In this document: in pieces, positions 8,298 through 17,699 of the stretch
How the letters are laid out: each line of letters begins with the position of its first letter
Numbering within the stretch: position 1 is the stretch's first letter
Assembly: GCA_017938645.1 (NCBI GenBank)
Contig: JAGBBE010000196.1
Location: 1-58,120, forward strand
Direction: 5' to 3'
From: Clostridia bacterium
GTDB taxonomy: Bacteria; Bacillota_A; Clostridia; Christensenellales; Aristaeellaceae
Length of the DNA: 58,120 nucleotides
Notes under the pieces: model-generated
What the model was told of the DNA's origin: nothing
Seen by the model: the letters and a program-made list of their open reading frames with translations, nothing else
Database searches by the model: none
Program-made: the position numbers and the translations under genes

Positions 8298-10730
8298 TTA
8301 CTTCACGATGAGGTTGCACAGACGGCCAGGGACAAAGATGACCTTGACCAAGTTCTTGCCGGCGATGAGCTGCTGCACTTCCTCGCGGGCGGGCAGTTCC
8401 TTCTCCGCGTCTTCACGGGAAAGATCGGGAGAGATCATAATGCGGCCGCGAACCTTGCCGTTGATCTGCACAGCGATTTCCACCTCGGTGTCCTTGCACT
8501 TTTCCTCAGAGTAAGTGGGCCAGGACTCGTAGGCGATGGTCTTGTCATGACCCATGAGCTGCCAGATTTCTTCGCCAACATGAGGGGTGATGCAGGAAAG
8601 CATCTTGATAAAGCCTTCGGCGAACGCCTTGGGGCAGGTGCCGTTCTTATAGACTTCGTTGACGAAAGTCATCATCTGAGCGATGGCCGTGTTGAAGCCC
8701 AGCGTCTCAAAGTCGGAAGTGACCTTGCGGACGGTCTGGTGATAGATCTTGGTCAGCTTGCCATCGTCATTCTTGGTGAGGTTGGCGGGGTTGGTGAAGA
8801 AGTTCCACACGCGGTTGATGAATTTCTTGGCGCCGGCGACAGCGGTGGAGGACCAGGGCTTGGACACCTCCAGCGGGCCCATGAACATTTCATACAGACG
8901 CAGGGTATCAGCGCCATAGTCGCGCACGATATCGCTGGGATTGACAACAAATTCAGGGAAACGCTTGCCCATCTTGATGCCGTTTTCGCCCAGGATCATA
9001 CCCTGATGCACCAGCTTCTTGAAGGGTTCCTTCACAGGAGACAGTCCCTGATCATACAGGAAGCGGTTCCAGATACGGGAATACATCAGATGACCCACAG
9101 CGTGCTCAGGGCCGCCAACGTACAGATCAACGGGCAGCCAGTGCTTCAGAAGCTCCGGATCACAGAAGGCCTCGTTGTTCTTGGGGTCGATGTAGCGCAT
9201 ATAATACCAGGAGGAACCGGCGGAACCGGGCATGGTGGAGGTCTCCCGCAGGCCCTTGACGCCGTTGCGGTCGTAGTGCTTCCATTCCTCGGCATTCTCC
9301 AGGGGAGCCTTACCGCCGCGGCCCTTGTAGTCCTCCAGAACAGGCAGAACCAGAGGCAGCTCCTCATCAGGCAGGAACACGGTTTCGCCGTCTTCGGTGT
9401 AAACGCAGGGAACGGGCTCGCCCCAGTAGCGCTGACGGGCAAAGATCCACTCGCGGAAGTGGTAGTTGGTCTTTCTGCGGGCAACGCCCATTTCTTCCAG
9501 CTTGCAGGTGATGGCTTCCTTGGCTTCTTCCACGGTCAGGCCGGTGAATTCCTCGGAGTTGATCAGCTTGCAGCCCTTGCCCAGATAATCCTGCTTTTCA
9601 AAGGCACATTCGGACACGTCGCGGCCTTCGATGACCTGCAGCATGGGAATGTTATGAGCGACGGCATATTCGAAGTCACGCTGGTCGTGGCTGGGAACGG
9701 CCATCACCGCGCCGGTGCCGTAGTTGCCCAGCACAAAGTCGCCGATGAACACGGGTACTTCCTTGCCATTGACGGGGTTGATGGCATACACACCCTTGAG
9801 CGGGCAGCCGGTCTTGGTCTTGGTGGCGTCGGTACGGTCGATTTCGCTCTTGCTGGCAGCCGCCTTGATGTAGGCGTCCACCTCTTCGCGGTTCTCCACG
9901 CGGTCCAGCAGGGACGCGGTGATCTTGCCGTCGGGAGCGAGCACCATGAAGGTGATGCCATAGATGGTCTCAATACAAGTGGTGTAGATGGAGAATTCGC
10001 CGCCATCCACCAGCTTGAAGTCCACTTCCACGCCGGTGGACTTGCCGATCCAGTTGCGCTGAATCTCCTTGGTGGATTCAGGCCAGTCGATCTCATTCAG
10101 GCCTTCCAGCAGCTTCTCAGCAAAGGCGGGCTGATCGATGACCCACTGCATCATCATCTTCTTTTCCACGGGATAGCCGCCGCGCTCGGACTTGCCGTCG
10201 ATCACTTCGTCGTTGGCCAGCACCGTGCCCAGCGCTTCACACCAGTTCACCGGCATCTCAATGCGCTTGGCATAGCCCGCTTCCCACAGCTTCTTGAAGA
10301 TCCACTGGGTCCACTTGTAGAACTCAGGATCGGTGGTGGCGATCACCTTGGACCAGTCATAGTCGAAGCCCAGCTCCTTGAGCTGATTGGAGAAAGTAGC
10401 GATGTTCTTCTGGGTGAAACCATTGGGATGGTTGCCGGTGTCCACGGCATACTGCTCCGCCGGCAGGCCGAAGGAGTCGTAGCCCATGGGATGCAGCACG
10501 TTATAGCCCTGCATGCGCTTCATGCGGGACATGATATCCGTAGCGGTATAGCCCTCGGGATGGCCGGCATGCAGGCCTACGCCGGAGGGATAAGGGAACA
10601 TATCCAGCACATAGTATTTGGGCTTGGAAAAGTCCCACACATCCGTGGCAAAGGTATTGTTCTCCTCCCAATACTTCTGCCACTTCTTTTCAATTTTCGC
10701 GGGATTGTATACAGGAAGTTGCTCCATCAT
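8298..10730 (-). CDS. leuS: Leucyl-tRNA synthetase
   Basis: An 810-residue class I synthetase that charges tRNA-Leu. The HIGH motif is HAGH at residues 54-57 in the MFPYPSGVGLHAGHP context. The CP1 editing insert carries GTGAVMAVPSHDQRD with the editing Asp. The anticodon-binding and C-terminal domains are present, ending in RGRIMISPDLS and a typical tail. Two motifs differ from the textbook form: the KMSKS loop is KMGKR at residues 586-590, and the threonine-rich editing peptide TTRPDT is TTCIET at residues 250-255. The start is ATG at 10730 behind GGAGGAGA. It follows the membrane-protein gene by 27 bases and is probably co-transcribed from the gltX promoter. No T-box leader is visible. Confidence 0.97.
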   Translation of the reverse strand: MMEQLPVYNPAKIEKKWQKYWEENNTFATDVWDFSKPKYYVLDMFPYPSGVGLHAGHPEGYTATDIMSRMKRMQGYNVLHPMGYDSFGLPAEQYAVDTGNHPNGFTQKNIATFSNQLKELGFDYDWSKVIATTDPEFYKWTQWIFKKLWEAGYAKRIEMPVNWCEALGTVLANDEVIDGKSERGGYPVEKKMMMQWVIDQPAFAEKLLEGLNEIDWPESTKEIQRNWIGKSTGVEVDFKLVDGGEFSIYTTCIETIYGITFMVLAPDGKITASLLDRVENREEVDAYIKAAASKSEIDRTDATKTKTGCPLKGVYAINPVNGKEVPVFIGDFVLGNYGTGAVMAVPSHDQRDFEYAVAHNIPMLQVIEGRDVSECAFEKQDYLGKGCKLINSEEFTGLTVEEAKEAITCKLEEMGVARRKTNYHFREWIFARQRYWGEPVPCVYTEDGETVFLPDEELPLVLPVLEDYKGRGGKAPLENAEEWKHYDRNGVKGLRETSTMPGSAGSSWYYMRYIDPKNNEAFCDPELLKHWLPVDLYVGGPEHAVGHLMYSRIWNRFLYDQGLSPVKEPFKKLVHQGMILGENGIKMGKRFPEFVVNPSDIVRDYGADTLRLYEMFMGPLEVSKPWSSTAVAGAKKFINRVWNFFTNPANLTKNDDGKLTKIYHQTVRKVTSDFETLGFNTAIAQMMTFVNEVYKNGTCPKAFAEGFIKMLSCITPHVGEEIWQLMGHDKTIAYESWPTYSEEKCKDTEVEIAVQINGKVRGRIMISPDLSREDAEKELPAREEVQQLIAGKNLVKVIFVPGRLCNLIVK

Positions 10731-10757
10731 ATTCTCTCCTCCAAATGATTGACTTCT

Positions 10758-12416
10758 TTATCTGATGAGTGCTGAGTCCACTTCGTATCCATTGAAGATC
10801 CAGCCTTCGTGAACCAGCAGTGCCATCGGAAAGTTGGATTCGAAATGGTCGCTGTCCGACCGCTTGGCGAAGACGATCACCTTTTCCGGAAGGTTTTCCT
10901 TTTCAAAGGCCGACTTGAAGGTTCCCCACCTAAGCATCACAAGCGAATCAGACTTCTCATAGTAGGGCTCCAGCCCGGCTACGCTCAGCGCACCGTCGGA
11001 CAGTTCTATCATGGGGTTGGCATACCAATAATCAATATATCCGTGGGTATAGCCATTGTCCTGCATGAAGGTCACGCAGTCGCGTACCTGATCGGCCGTG
11101 TCCATCTCGGTGTACCACAGGCCGCTCCAGGAATCCAGCCGGTTCTTCTCCACCCGGATAAAGTAGAGGCTGTAGGCACTCTGGAACAGAATACATACGC
11201 ACGCAAGCAGGCACAAAAGCTTTCTCGCGGCTGACTTCCCCCGTTCCTTCAGAGCAGACATCTCCTGCGCCAGCGCAGGGTATGCAAGCACCAGAACCGG
11301 CAGATAGTACAGTTCGTAATAGCGCGATGTCTCGTCGTAGGATTCAAATGCAAACACCACCGTCGTGACCGCAAAGCTGATCACGAACATCACGCGGGAA
11401 AGCCTTGCAGCGGCTGTTTCGCCCGTTCGTTCAGATAGCCCTCTTGCAGAGAATACAAACAGGCAAACGGACAGTCCGAGCGAAGCAATCAGCGATGCGC
11501 CGCGCAGGCCGACCAACGGCAGCATGGAGCTGCGGATGCCGGAGGCAATCAGCCAGCCCATGAAGATGTCCACATAGCGCTGTACAGGAACATCGGGATA
11601 GAACCACGTGCTGCTGGTATTCTCAAAATGGTACGCCGGCAGGAGTACCGCGCTGTAGATGATGTAGCCAATAACGAAGAATACACAGATCCAGCCTGTT
11701 ACCCTCAGCAGCCTGACTTCATCTGATTTCCAAAAGGAACCATCCGTCTCCGAGAGCTTCCCGTCTTCCCATTCATGGTGATTCAGTTTCTGCAGGCAGG
11801 CCAATCCTGTACAGACGATCAGCGGAAGACCGATGATTAGCATGTAGCGGATTCCAACCGTTCCCGCATAGACAGACCAGAGCGCCAGTACAATCCAGGA
11901 TCCAGTTCGTTTTCTGCCCTTTGGAGCAGCGAGGACTCTCGTAACAAGCGCAAGAACCAGAAAAAGATCCGTTACATACTGCAGATAGTACAAATGGTAC
12001 AGCACACAGCGGGCATAGGGGATGCTGACAGGAAGCAGCAGCAGCCCAGCCACCGTCAGTGCCTGCGGAAAGCGAACCTTGCTCTGTGAACACAGAAACA
12101 GGAAAGCGGCAACACATGCAGCCTGCATGGTAACCGTCGTTAAAATACGTACCAGCGTCCAGTCATCAAAAAACAGGAAAAACAGGGAGGCTAATGTAGA
12201 AGTATCGAAAAAGCTGACCTCCGTCGTCAGATAAAGATCATCGGTAAACAGGTTTCCCTGCTCCTTGATCAGCCAGCCTTTTGCAATCAGCTGGGAAGCG
12301 TCGCCGTCGAGAAGGTTGTTTGCCACGTAAACGTCCATGTACACCGTCAGCAGCACAACCAGCACAAAGAAAATCCAGTGCAGGTTTCCTCTCAGCTTCC
12401 GCGTGAAGGTCTTCAT
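10758..12416 (-). CDS. Polytopic membrane protein of unknown function, GT-C-like layout
   Basis: A 552-residue protein with an N-terminal membrane segment (WIFFVLVVLLTVYMDVYV), a polar loop containing NLLDGDASQL, about ten further hydrophobic segments and a C-terminal polar domain of about 150 residues (from YSLYFIRVEK). A first outside loop with acidic residues, many membrane spans and a soluble C-terminal domain recall GT-C membrane glycosyltransferases, but I recognise no diagnostic motif. It lies 29 bases downstream of gltX and 27 bases upstream of leuS, with a good ribosome site (AAGGAGGT), so it appears to be the middle gene of a three-gene operon. Function is unknown. Confidence 0.75.
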   Translation of the reverse strand: MKTFTRKLRGNLHWIFFVLVVLLTVYMDVYVANNLLDGDASQLIAKGWLIKEQGNLFTDDLYLTTEVSFFDTSTLASLFFLFFDDWTLVRILTTVTMQAACVAAFLFLCSQSKVRFPQALTVAGLLLLPVSIPYARCVLYHLYYLQYVTDLFLVLALVTRVLAAPKGRKRTGSWIVLALWSVYAGTVGIRYMLIIGLPLIVCTGLACLQKLNHHEWEDGKLSETDGSFWKSDEVRLLRVTGWICVFFVIGYIIYSAVLLPAYHFENTSSTWFYPDVPVQRYVDIFMGWLIASGIRSSMLPLVGLRGASLIASLGLSVCLFVFSARGLSERTGETAAARLSRVMFVISFAVTTVVFAFESYDETSRYYELYYLPVLVLAYPALAQEMSALKERGKSAARKLLCLLACVCILFQSAYSLYFIRVEKNRLDSWSGLWYTEMDTADQVRDCVTFMQDNGYTHGYIDYWYANPMIELSDGALSVAGLEPYYEKSDSLVMLRWGTFKSAFEKENLPEKVIVFAKRSDSDHFESNFPMALLVHEGWIFNGYEVDSALIR

Positions 12417-12445
12417 GGCAAAACACCTCCTTGAAAGTCTTTCGC

Positions 12446-13906
12446 TCAGCCCTTCAGCTTCTCAATGCCCAGATCGATGCGCCTGAGGCACTCTTCCTTG
12501 CCGATGAGATAGGCGATCTCGGTCGCGCCGCCGGGCGTGGAGGCAAGGCCGGAGATGGCGATTCGGACGGGCCACATGATCTGGCCGGTCTTCATCTCGT
12601 TGGCAGCGGCGAGGTTCATCAGCACATCCTTCACGGCGTCCTCGGTAAAGTCCTCGATGGCTTCGAGAGCAGGACGGGACAGTTCGAGCGCCTTGAGCGC
12701 AACCTCGGGATTGGTCTTCATCTTCTTGTGAGTGTAGATGTCGATGTCATACTCCGGCAGTTCGCCCAAGAACTTCACCTGCTCGGGCACATTGGAGAAA
12801 ATCTCGGTGCGGGTGTGCATGAGTTCGGCCAGACGGCGGTAGTCGATGTTCTTACCTTCCAGCGCCTTGTCGAACCACGGAGTGGCCATGGCGAGGTAGT
12901 CTTCGAAGTCCATCTTCATGATGTACTCGTGGTTGAACCAGTTGAGCTTCTCGGTGTTGAAGATGGCGGGAGACTTGCTCAAGCCGCTGAGATCAAAGGC
13001 CTCGACGAGCTCCTCCATGGTGAAGAATTCCTTTTCGCCGTACTTCTTCACGTCCGGGCACCAGCCCAGCAGCGCGATGAAGTTGATGATGGCGTCCTTC
13101 ACATAGCCCTGCGCCAGCAGATCCTCAAAGCCGGGGTCGCCATGGCGCTTGGAAAGCTTGCGGCTGGCGTCCTTCATCACGGGGCTCATATGGATGTAGG
13201 TGGGCGGCGTCCAGCCCAGCGCTTCGTAGAGCAGATTGTACTTGGGCGTGGAAGAAAGGTATTCGGTGCCGCGCATAACATGGGTGATGCCCATGAGATG
13301 GTCGTCGATAACGTTGGCAAAGTTGTAGGTGGGCAGACCGTCCTGCTTGATGAGGACGTTGTCGTCCAGCGTGTCGCAGGGCGCTTCAACGTGTCCGTAG
13401 AGCGCATCCTCAAAGCTGGCGGTGCCGGTGGTGGGGATGTTCTGACGGATGACGAAAGGCTCGCCGCTCTGCATGCGCCTGAGGGCTTCCTCCTTGGGAA
13501 TGTTCAGGCAGTGCTTGTCGTACTTCCACTGACCGCCGTCGGCGGTAGCGGCAGCACGACGCTCGTCCAGCTCCTCCTTGGAGCAGAAGCAGGGATAGGC
13601 AGCGCCGCTCTCCACCAGCTGCATGGCGAAGGGCAGATAGGTATCCTTGCGCTGGCTCTGGATATACGGACCATAATTGCCGCCTACATCGGGGCCTTCG
13701 TCATAATGGAGGCCGGCCAGAGCCATGCTGTTATAAATCTTTTCCACTGCGCCGGGAACTTCGCGTTCCTGGTCGGTATCTTCAATGCGCAGAATAAACT
13801 TGCCGCCATTCTTCTTGGCGTACAGATAGGTATACAGGGCGGTGCGCAATCCGCCAAGATGCAGATAGCCCGTGGGGCTGGGTGCAAATCGGGTGCGAAC
13901 AGTCAT
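12446..13906 (-). CDS. gltX: Glutamyl-tRNA synthetase
   Basis: A 486-residue class I synthetase that attaches glutamate to tRNA-Glu (and possibly tRNA-Gln). The N-terminus has TRFAPSPTGYLHLGG with the HIGH-equivalent LHLGG. The KMSKS equivalent is KLSKRHGD. A Cys-rich zinc-binding-like segment (CFCSKEELDE, then HC further on) is present. The start is ATG at 13906 with AAGGAGG seven bases upstream. It is the first gene of the gltX-membrane protein-leuS operon, with a consensus promoter about 50 bases upstream. Confidence 0.96.
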   Translation of the reverse strand: MTVRTRFAPSPTGYLHLGGLRTALYTYLYAKKNGGKFILRIEDTDQEREVPGAVEKIYNSMALAGLHYDEGPDVGGNYGPYIQSQRKDTYLPFAMQLVESGAAYPCFCSKEELDERRAAATADGGQWKYDKHCLNIPKEEALRRMQSGEPFVIRQNIPTTGTASFEDALYGHVEAPCDTLDDNVLIKQDGLPTYNFANVIDDHLMGITHVMRGTEYLSSTPKYNLLYEALGWTPPTYIHMSPVMKDASRKLSKRHGDPGFEDLLAQGYVKDAIINFIALLGWCPDVKKYGEKEFFTMEELVEAFDLSGLSKSPAIFNTEKLNWFNHEYIMKMDFEDYLAMATPWFDKALEGKNIDYRRLAELMHTRTEIFSNVPEQVKFLGELPEYDIDIYTHKKMKTNPEVALKALELSRPALEAIEDFTEDAVKDVLMNLAAANEMKTGQIMWPVRIAISGLASTPGGATEIAYLIGKEECLRRIDLGIEKLKG

Positions 13907-13954
13907 GGGGCGCCTCCTTAGCGTTGGTAAATGGGTACAATAATCCAAAAATAT

Positions 13955-13983
13955 ATTATATCCTCATACGAAACTTTTGACAA
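13955..13983 (-). promoter_or_regulatory. Sigma-A promoter of the gltX operon
   Basis: Minus strand: TTGTCA (13978-13983), 17-base spacer, TATAAT (13955-13960). Transcription would start near 13948, leaving a leader of about 40 bases, too short for a T-box. Confidence 0.85.
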
Positions 13984-14189
13984 GTCCTGATGGATGTTTG
14001 GCGCTCTCAAATGGGAAAAATCCCTTGTCAGCTTCTGTCAGCAGCCTGTTCTTTTGTTAAGTTTATAACTAGTCGATTTCCCGCAGGAAAGGAAATAGAA
14101 TGTATCGAATCATATTATTAACAAATTAACAACAAACAGAACCTTCTTCCCTAAAACAGCACATTCACCGCGCGAAAGGAGCTGCCCGC

Positions 14190-14969
14190 ATGAAACACAG
14201 CATGATTGCCGAACTGATTTTGTCCGACGCGTTTGAACTGTTCGGACAGCCCAAATGGACCTTTGGGAAAAACACCTGTAATACCTATGAGGTATTTGCC
14301 GATAAAGTCCGTCTTCCCGACGGCGAGGTTGTTCCGGCCTGGCCGATGATGGAACTCATCGAAAGCGACGAGAGTCTCTCTCTGCTCTACTCGCGCTGGT
14401 CGTTGAAAAAGGCTATCCGCACAGCTGCGGAATTCGGCGAAAAGACCCAGTCTCACGTTACCCTGTCTCTGAACCTTTTGCCCTTCTATGCCGGTCAGGA
14501 TACCTTCGTGGAAGAAGTGCTCAGAGCGCTGGAGACTTCCGGCCTGCCCGCTGAAAAGCTGCAGTTTGAACTGAGCGAGGCACAGAATCTGACGGAACAG
14601 GGCGTTGCAAACCTCAACCTCCTGCACGATGAGCATGGCGTGGTGCTCTATCTGGCCAATTTCGGCAAGGGACACTCCAATCTGGATCTGCTCACCGAGG
14701 TGCACTTCGACGGTATCGAGCTTGACCGTTCGTTCGCCGCCATGGTACCGCAAAACGAGCAGGCATGCCGCGTGGTGGTGGCCATTCAGCATCTGGCTCA
14801 CACGCTGGATCTGCAGGTCTGCGCCAAGGGCATCGAAACACAGGAGCAGTTCGAATTCTTTGAAGAGCTGGACTGCTACAAAGGTCAGGGCTTCCTGATC
14901 GGCAAGCCCATGGACATGGAAAGCCTGCTGGGATACATCAGCGACTATGCTGTAAAAGTCAGCGAATAA
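14190..14969 (+). CDS. Degenerate EAL-domain protein (probably not a phosphodiesterase)
   Basis: A 259-residue protein spanning about one EAL domain and nothing else. The fold landmarks are present: SLNLLP (Asn95), FELSE (Glu127), ELDRSF (177-182), AKGIET (212-217) and GQGFLIGKP (232-240). Key catalytic positions differ from active c-di-GMP phosphodiesterases: EAL is EVF (34-36), the metal-binding DDFGTG is ANFGKG (156-161) with both Asp lost, and the Lys of KIDRSF is Glu. It is therefore likely a binder or protein-interaction module rather than an enzyme. The start is ATG with GAAAGGAG upstream. It is monocistronic and ends in a strong terminator. Confidence 0.8.
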   Translation: MKHSMIAELILSDAFELFGQPKWTFGKNTCNTYEVFADKVRLPDGEVVPAWPMMELIESDESLSLLYSRWSLKKAIRTAAEFGEKTQSHVTLSLNLLPFYAGQDTFVEEVLRALETSGLPAEKLQFELSEAQNLTEQGVANLNLLHDEHGVVLYLANFGKGHSNLDLLTEVHFDGIELDRSFAAMVPQNEQACRVVVAIQHLAHTLDLQVCAKGIETQEQFEFFEELDCYKGQGFLIGKPMDMESLLGYISDYAVKVSE

Positions 14970-14979
14970 CCGAAACGGA

Positions 14980-15020
14980 AGCCCCGGCCTGCATCAACAT
15001 TGCAGGCCGGGGCTTTCTTA
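14980..15020 (+). terminator. Strong, probably bidirectional terminator
   Basis: 14-base perfect stem AGCCCCGGCCTGCA / TGCAGGCCGGGGCT, seven-base loop, then TTCTTA. It lies between convergent genes. Confidence 0.85.
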
Positions 15021-15566
15021 TGACAGACATTCGTAATCCGAATAATCCACTATGCCTTTGATGTGTTCCAAAGCGCCGCTCACCAATTCCCTGACCATCA
15101 GGCATTCCACGGCAGGCAGATGAATTTTAGGGCCAGCGACAATCCCATGGTCAAAGGAGGTTACAAACCCTCGAGGATTGTAGTTTCTCGGATTGCCCTC
15201 CACAATAACCGCCTTATACCCCATCGCCTTCGCCTTTTCAAATCCGGCTTCGATCAGTTCTTTGGAAATGTGCTGTCTTTGCAGTTCCGTTTTGACCGCA
15301 ACCGGTGAAAGCAGCAGCAATTGATCTTCATATTTTCCTTCCAGATGGAATCTGGAAAACATAACATAACCCATCACCTGATCATGCTCATCAACCATCA
15401 CCAGTTCCAGCTTAGGCAGATAGAATCTTTTGCTTCTGATTTCTTCCACAAGGGAACGAACCATCTTGCCCTCTTCCGCGCCTTCCGAGTCTGTAAAAAC
15501 CTTTTCCACCAGCTCCAGCGCATCCTGCAGATATCCTTCTGCTGCGCTTTTGATGATTCTTTCCAC
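15018..15566 (-). CDS. GNAT family N-acetyltransferase
   Basis: A 182-residue protein with the GNAT fold. Beta4 and the acetyl-CoA-binding segment read LLLLSPVAVKTELQRQHISK, a diverged form of the usual Q/RxxGxG/A loop, followed by LIEAGFEKAKAMGYKAVIVEG and the conserved NYNPRGF turn. This resembles YhbS-type acetyltransferases. The start chosen is GTG at 15566, seven bases after AAAGGGAG; a TTG further upstream lacks a site. The acceptor substrate is unknown. It is flanked by terminators on both sides, so it is a single-gene unit. Confidence 0.8.
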   Translation of the reverse strand: MERIIKSAAEGYLQDALELVEKVFTDSEGAEEGKMVRSLVEEIRSKRFYLPKLELVMVDEHDQVMGYVMFSRFHLEGKYEDQLLLLSPVAVKTELQRQHISKELIEAGFEKAKAMGYKAVIVEGNPRNYNPRGFVTSFDHGIVAGPKIHLPAVECLMVRELVSGALEHIKGIVDYSDYECLS

Positions 15567-15644
15567 GCAAACGCTCCCTTTCAAAAAGATCTTAAGATCA
15601 TACTATCACGCAACTGCGCAGAACTCAAGCCTTTTCCAGCACGC

Positions 15645-15676
15645 AAAAAGCCCGGCATTTATAGCCGGGCTTTTTT
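15645..15676 (-). terminator. Terminator of the pyrimidine operon (bidirectional form)
   Basis: Stem AGCCCGGC / GCCGGGCT with a seven-base loop and T-tracts on both strands (AAAAA before, TTTTTT after). It lies just after the pyrI stop. Confidence 0.9.
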
Positions 15677-15677
15677 G

Positions 15678-16094
15678 TTATTTGCTCTGTGCCTCGCAGT
15701 AGAAGCAGCGGTATACCTGCTGCTCCTTGTCGGTGAGCACAAAGATGTGATCCAGTTCCTGCTCCACCTGCGTGATGCAGCGGGGGTTCTTACACTTGAT
15801 CACATTAACAATCTTCTCAGGCATCGTGGGCTTCTTCTTTTCCACCAGCTTGCCCTCGCGGATCACGTTGACGGTAATGCCGGAATCGATGTAGGCCAGC
15901 AGATCCAAATCCAGCGGAATCTCCTGATCGATTTTGATGATGTCCTTCTTGCCCATGTTCTGGCTCTTGGCGTTCTTGATGATCGCCACAGAGCAGTCCA
16001 GCTCATCAAGGCCAAGATAGTGATAAATCTCCATGGCGCGTCCGGCCTGGATGTGGTCGATGACATAGCCGTTGAGAATGCTGTCGATATTCAT
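15678..16094 (-). CDS. pyrI: Aspartate carbamoyltransferase regulatory subunit
   Basis: A 138-residue PyrI. The N-terminal allosteric domain contains [20 protein letters not shown], a nucleotide-effector region. The C-terminal zinc domain has CKNPRC and CFYC, giving the four Cys ligands. It binds PyrB and confers ATP/CTP control on the first committed step of pyrimidine synthesis. It overlaps pyrB by four bases and is the last gene of the operon. Confidence 0.96.
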   Translation of the reverse strand: MNIDSILNGYVIDHIQAGRAMEIYHYLGLDELDCSVAIIKNAKSQNMGKKDIIKIDQEIPLDLDLLAYIDSGITVNVIREGKLVEKKKPTMPEKIVNVIKCKNPRCITQVEQELDHIFVLTDKEQQVYRCFYCEAQSK

Positions 16095-17005
16095 TCTTCC
16101 ACCTCCAGGAGCTTGAGCAGGAGCGCCTCGCGCATATACTTGCCGTTGGCGACCTGACGGAAATAGCAGGCGCGGGGATCATCGTCCACCTTGACGGAGA
16201 TCTCATTGACGCGCGGCAGGGGATGCAGCACAGCCAGGTCCTTACGGGCCAGCTTCATTTTGTCCACGTCGAGGATATAGCTGTCCTTGAGGCGCAGATA
16301 CTCCTCTTCGTTGAAGAATCGTTCGCGCTGCACGCGGGTCATGTACAGCACATCCAGTGTGCCGATGACGTCTTCCAGCTTCTCCACTTCCACATAGCTG
16401 ATGCCGTGCTTCTGCAGCGTTTCCAGCACGTAGTCCGGCACGCGCAGCTCCTTGGGACTGATGAACACGAAGCGGATGGACTTGTAGCGCATCATGGCGT
16501 GAATCAGGCTGTGCACGGTGCGGCCGAACTTGAGGTCGCCGCAGCAGCCAATGACCAATTGATTCAGCCTGCCCTTTTCACGGCGGATGGTAAGCAGGTC
16601 GGTCAGCGTCTGGGTAGGATGATTGTGTCCGCCGTCGCCGGCGTTGATGATCGGAACAGGGCTGACCATGGCCGCAGCGGTGGGCGCGCCTTCGCGCGGA
16701 TGACGCATGGCGATGATATCGGCATAGCAGCCAACAGTGCGCACGGTATCACCCACGCTCTCGCCCTTGGCGGCAGAGGAGCTCTTGGCCTCGGAGAAGC
16801 CCAGTACATTGCCGCCCAGTTCCATCATGGCCGCCTCAAAGGAGAGACGGGTGCGGGTGGAGGGCTCAAAAAACAGCGTGGCCAGCTTCTTGCCATGCAG
16901 GCTCTCGGCGTACTTCTTCGGATTGGCGATGATATCCTCCGCCTTATCCATCAGCTGGTCGATTTCCTCCAGGCTCAGTTCGCGGATATCAAGCAGATGT
17001 CTCAT
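16091..17005 (-). CDS. pyrB: Aspartate carbamoyltransferase catalytic subunit
   Basis: A 304-residue enzyme that joins carbamoyl phosphate and aspartate to N-carbamoyl-aspartate. The carbamoyl-phosphate motif [11 protein letters not shown], the SSAAKGES loop and HPTQTLTDL are all present, as is HPLPRVNEI in the aspartate domain. Length is normal for the class that pairs with PyrI. It overlaps pyrE and pyrI by four bases each, so the three are tightly coupled. Confidence 0.97.
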   Translation of the reverse strand: MRHLLDIRELSLEEIDQLMDKAEDIIANPKKYAESLHGKKLATLFFEPSTRTRLSFEAAMMELGGNVLGFSEAKSSSAAKGESVGDTVRTVGCYADIIAMRHPREGAPTAAAMVSPVPIINAGDGGHNHPTQTLTDLLTIRREKGRLNQLVIGCCGDLKFGRTVHSLIHAMMRYKSIRFVFISPKELRVPDYVLETLQKHGISYVEVEKLEDVIGTLDVLYMTRVQRERFFNEEEYLRLKDSYILDVDKMKLARKDLAVLHPLPRVNEISVKVDDDPRACYFRQVANGKYMREALLLKLLEVEE

Positions 17006-17658
17006 GCCTTTGCTCCATTCACAGCCAGGTAGTTCCTGATGCGCTGCACATTCTCGGCGTTCTTCTCGTCCTCTTCGAGGTACTCAATGATGTCGTACAC
17101 GTCCACCACGGAGTAAACCGGGAAGCCGAACTGTTCCTCGATCTCCTGCATGGCGCCCTTTTCGGTCTGACCCTTTTCCTTGCGGTCCACCATGATGAAG
17201 GTGGCAATGACCTTGGTGCCTTCCACATGGCTGAGAATTTCCATGCTCTCGCGGATGGCAGTGCCGGCAGTGATCACGTCCTCAATGATGACGATTTCTT
17301 CGCCTGCCTGGGGCACATAGCCCACAAAGCTGCCGCCCTCGCCGTGGTCCTTAACCTCCTTGCGGTTAAAGAAGAAGGGAACGTTGAGGCCGCTGCGGCT
17401 CAGGGCAACCGCGGCGGAGATGGACAGGGAGATGCCCTTGTAGGCAGGTCCATAGAGAACCGCTTCCTTCTTGCCCAGCTTGTCAAAATAGGCCTTGGCG
17501 TAGAACTCGCCCATCTTGGTGATCTGATCGCCCGTCTTGATCATGCCCGCATTGATGAAATAAGGAATCTTGCGGCCGGACTTGGCGGTGAAATCGCCAA
17601 ACTTCAGAACGCCCGCGCCTTCCAGGAACTGAATAAACTCTCTCTTGTAAGCTTCCAT
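17002..17658 (-). CDS. pyrE: Orotate phosphoribosyltransferase
   Basis: A 218-residue enzyme that converts orotate and PRPP to OMP. The PRPP-binding motif is [25 protein letters not shown] at the N-terminus and [10 protein letters not shown] are typical of the PyrE class. The start is ATG at 17658 with GAAAGGAG upstream. It is separated from pyrF by an unusual 256-base gap filled with hairpins, and overlaps pyrB by four bases. Confidence 0.96.
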   Translation of the reverse strand: MEAYKREFIQFLEGAGVLKFGDFTAKSGRKIPYFINAGMIKTGDQITKMGEFYAKAYFDKLGKKEAVLYGPAYKGISLSISAAVALSRSGLNVPFFFNRKEVKDHGEGGSFVGYVPQAGEEIVIIEDVITAGTAIRESMEILSHVEGTKVIATFIMVDRKEKGQTEKGAMQEIEEQFGFPVYSVVDVYDIIEYLEEDEKNAENVQRIRNYLAVNGAKA

Positions 17659-17699
17659 GGTGATGGTCTCCTTTCACGTCAGGGGGAAGTGGGAGGACG

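Noticed and set aside
13907..13954. T-box leader for gltX or leuS
   Set aside because: The gltX leader is about 40 bases and leuS has only 27 bases before it. No T-box motif or tall stem is seen.
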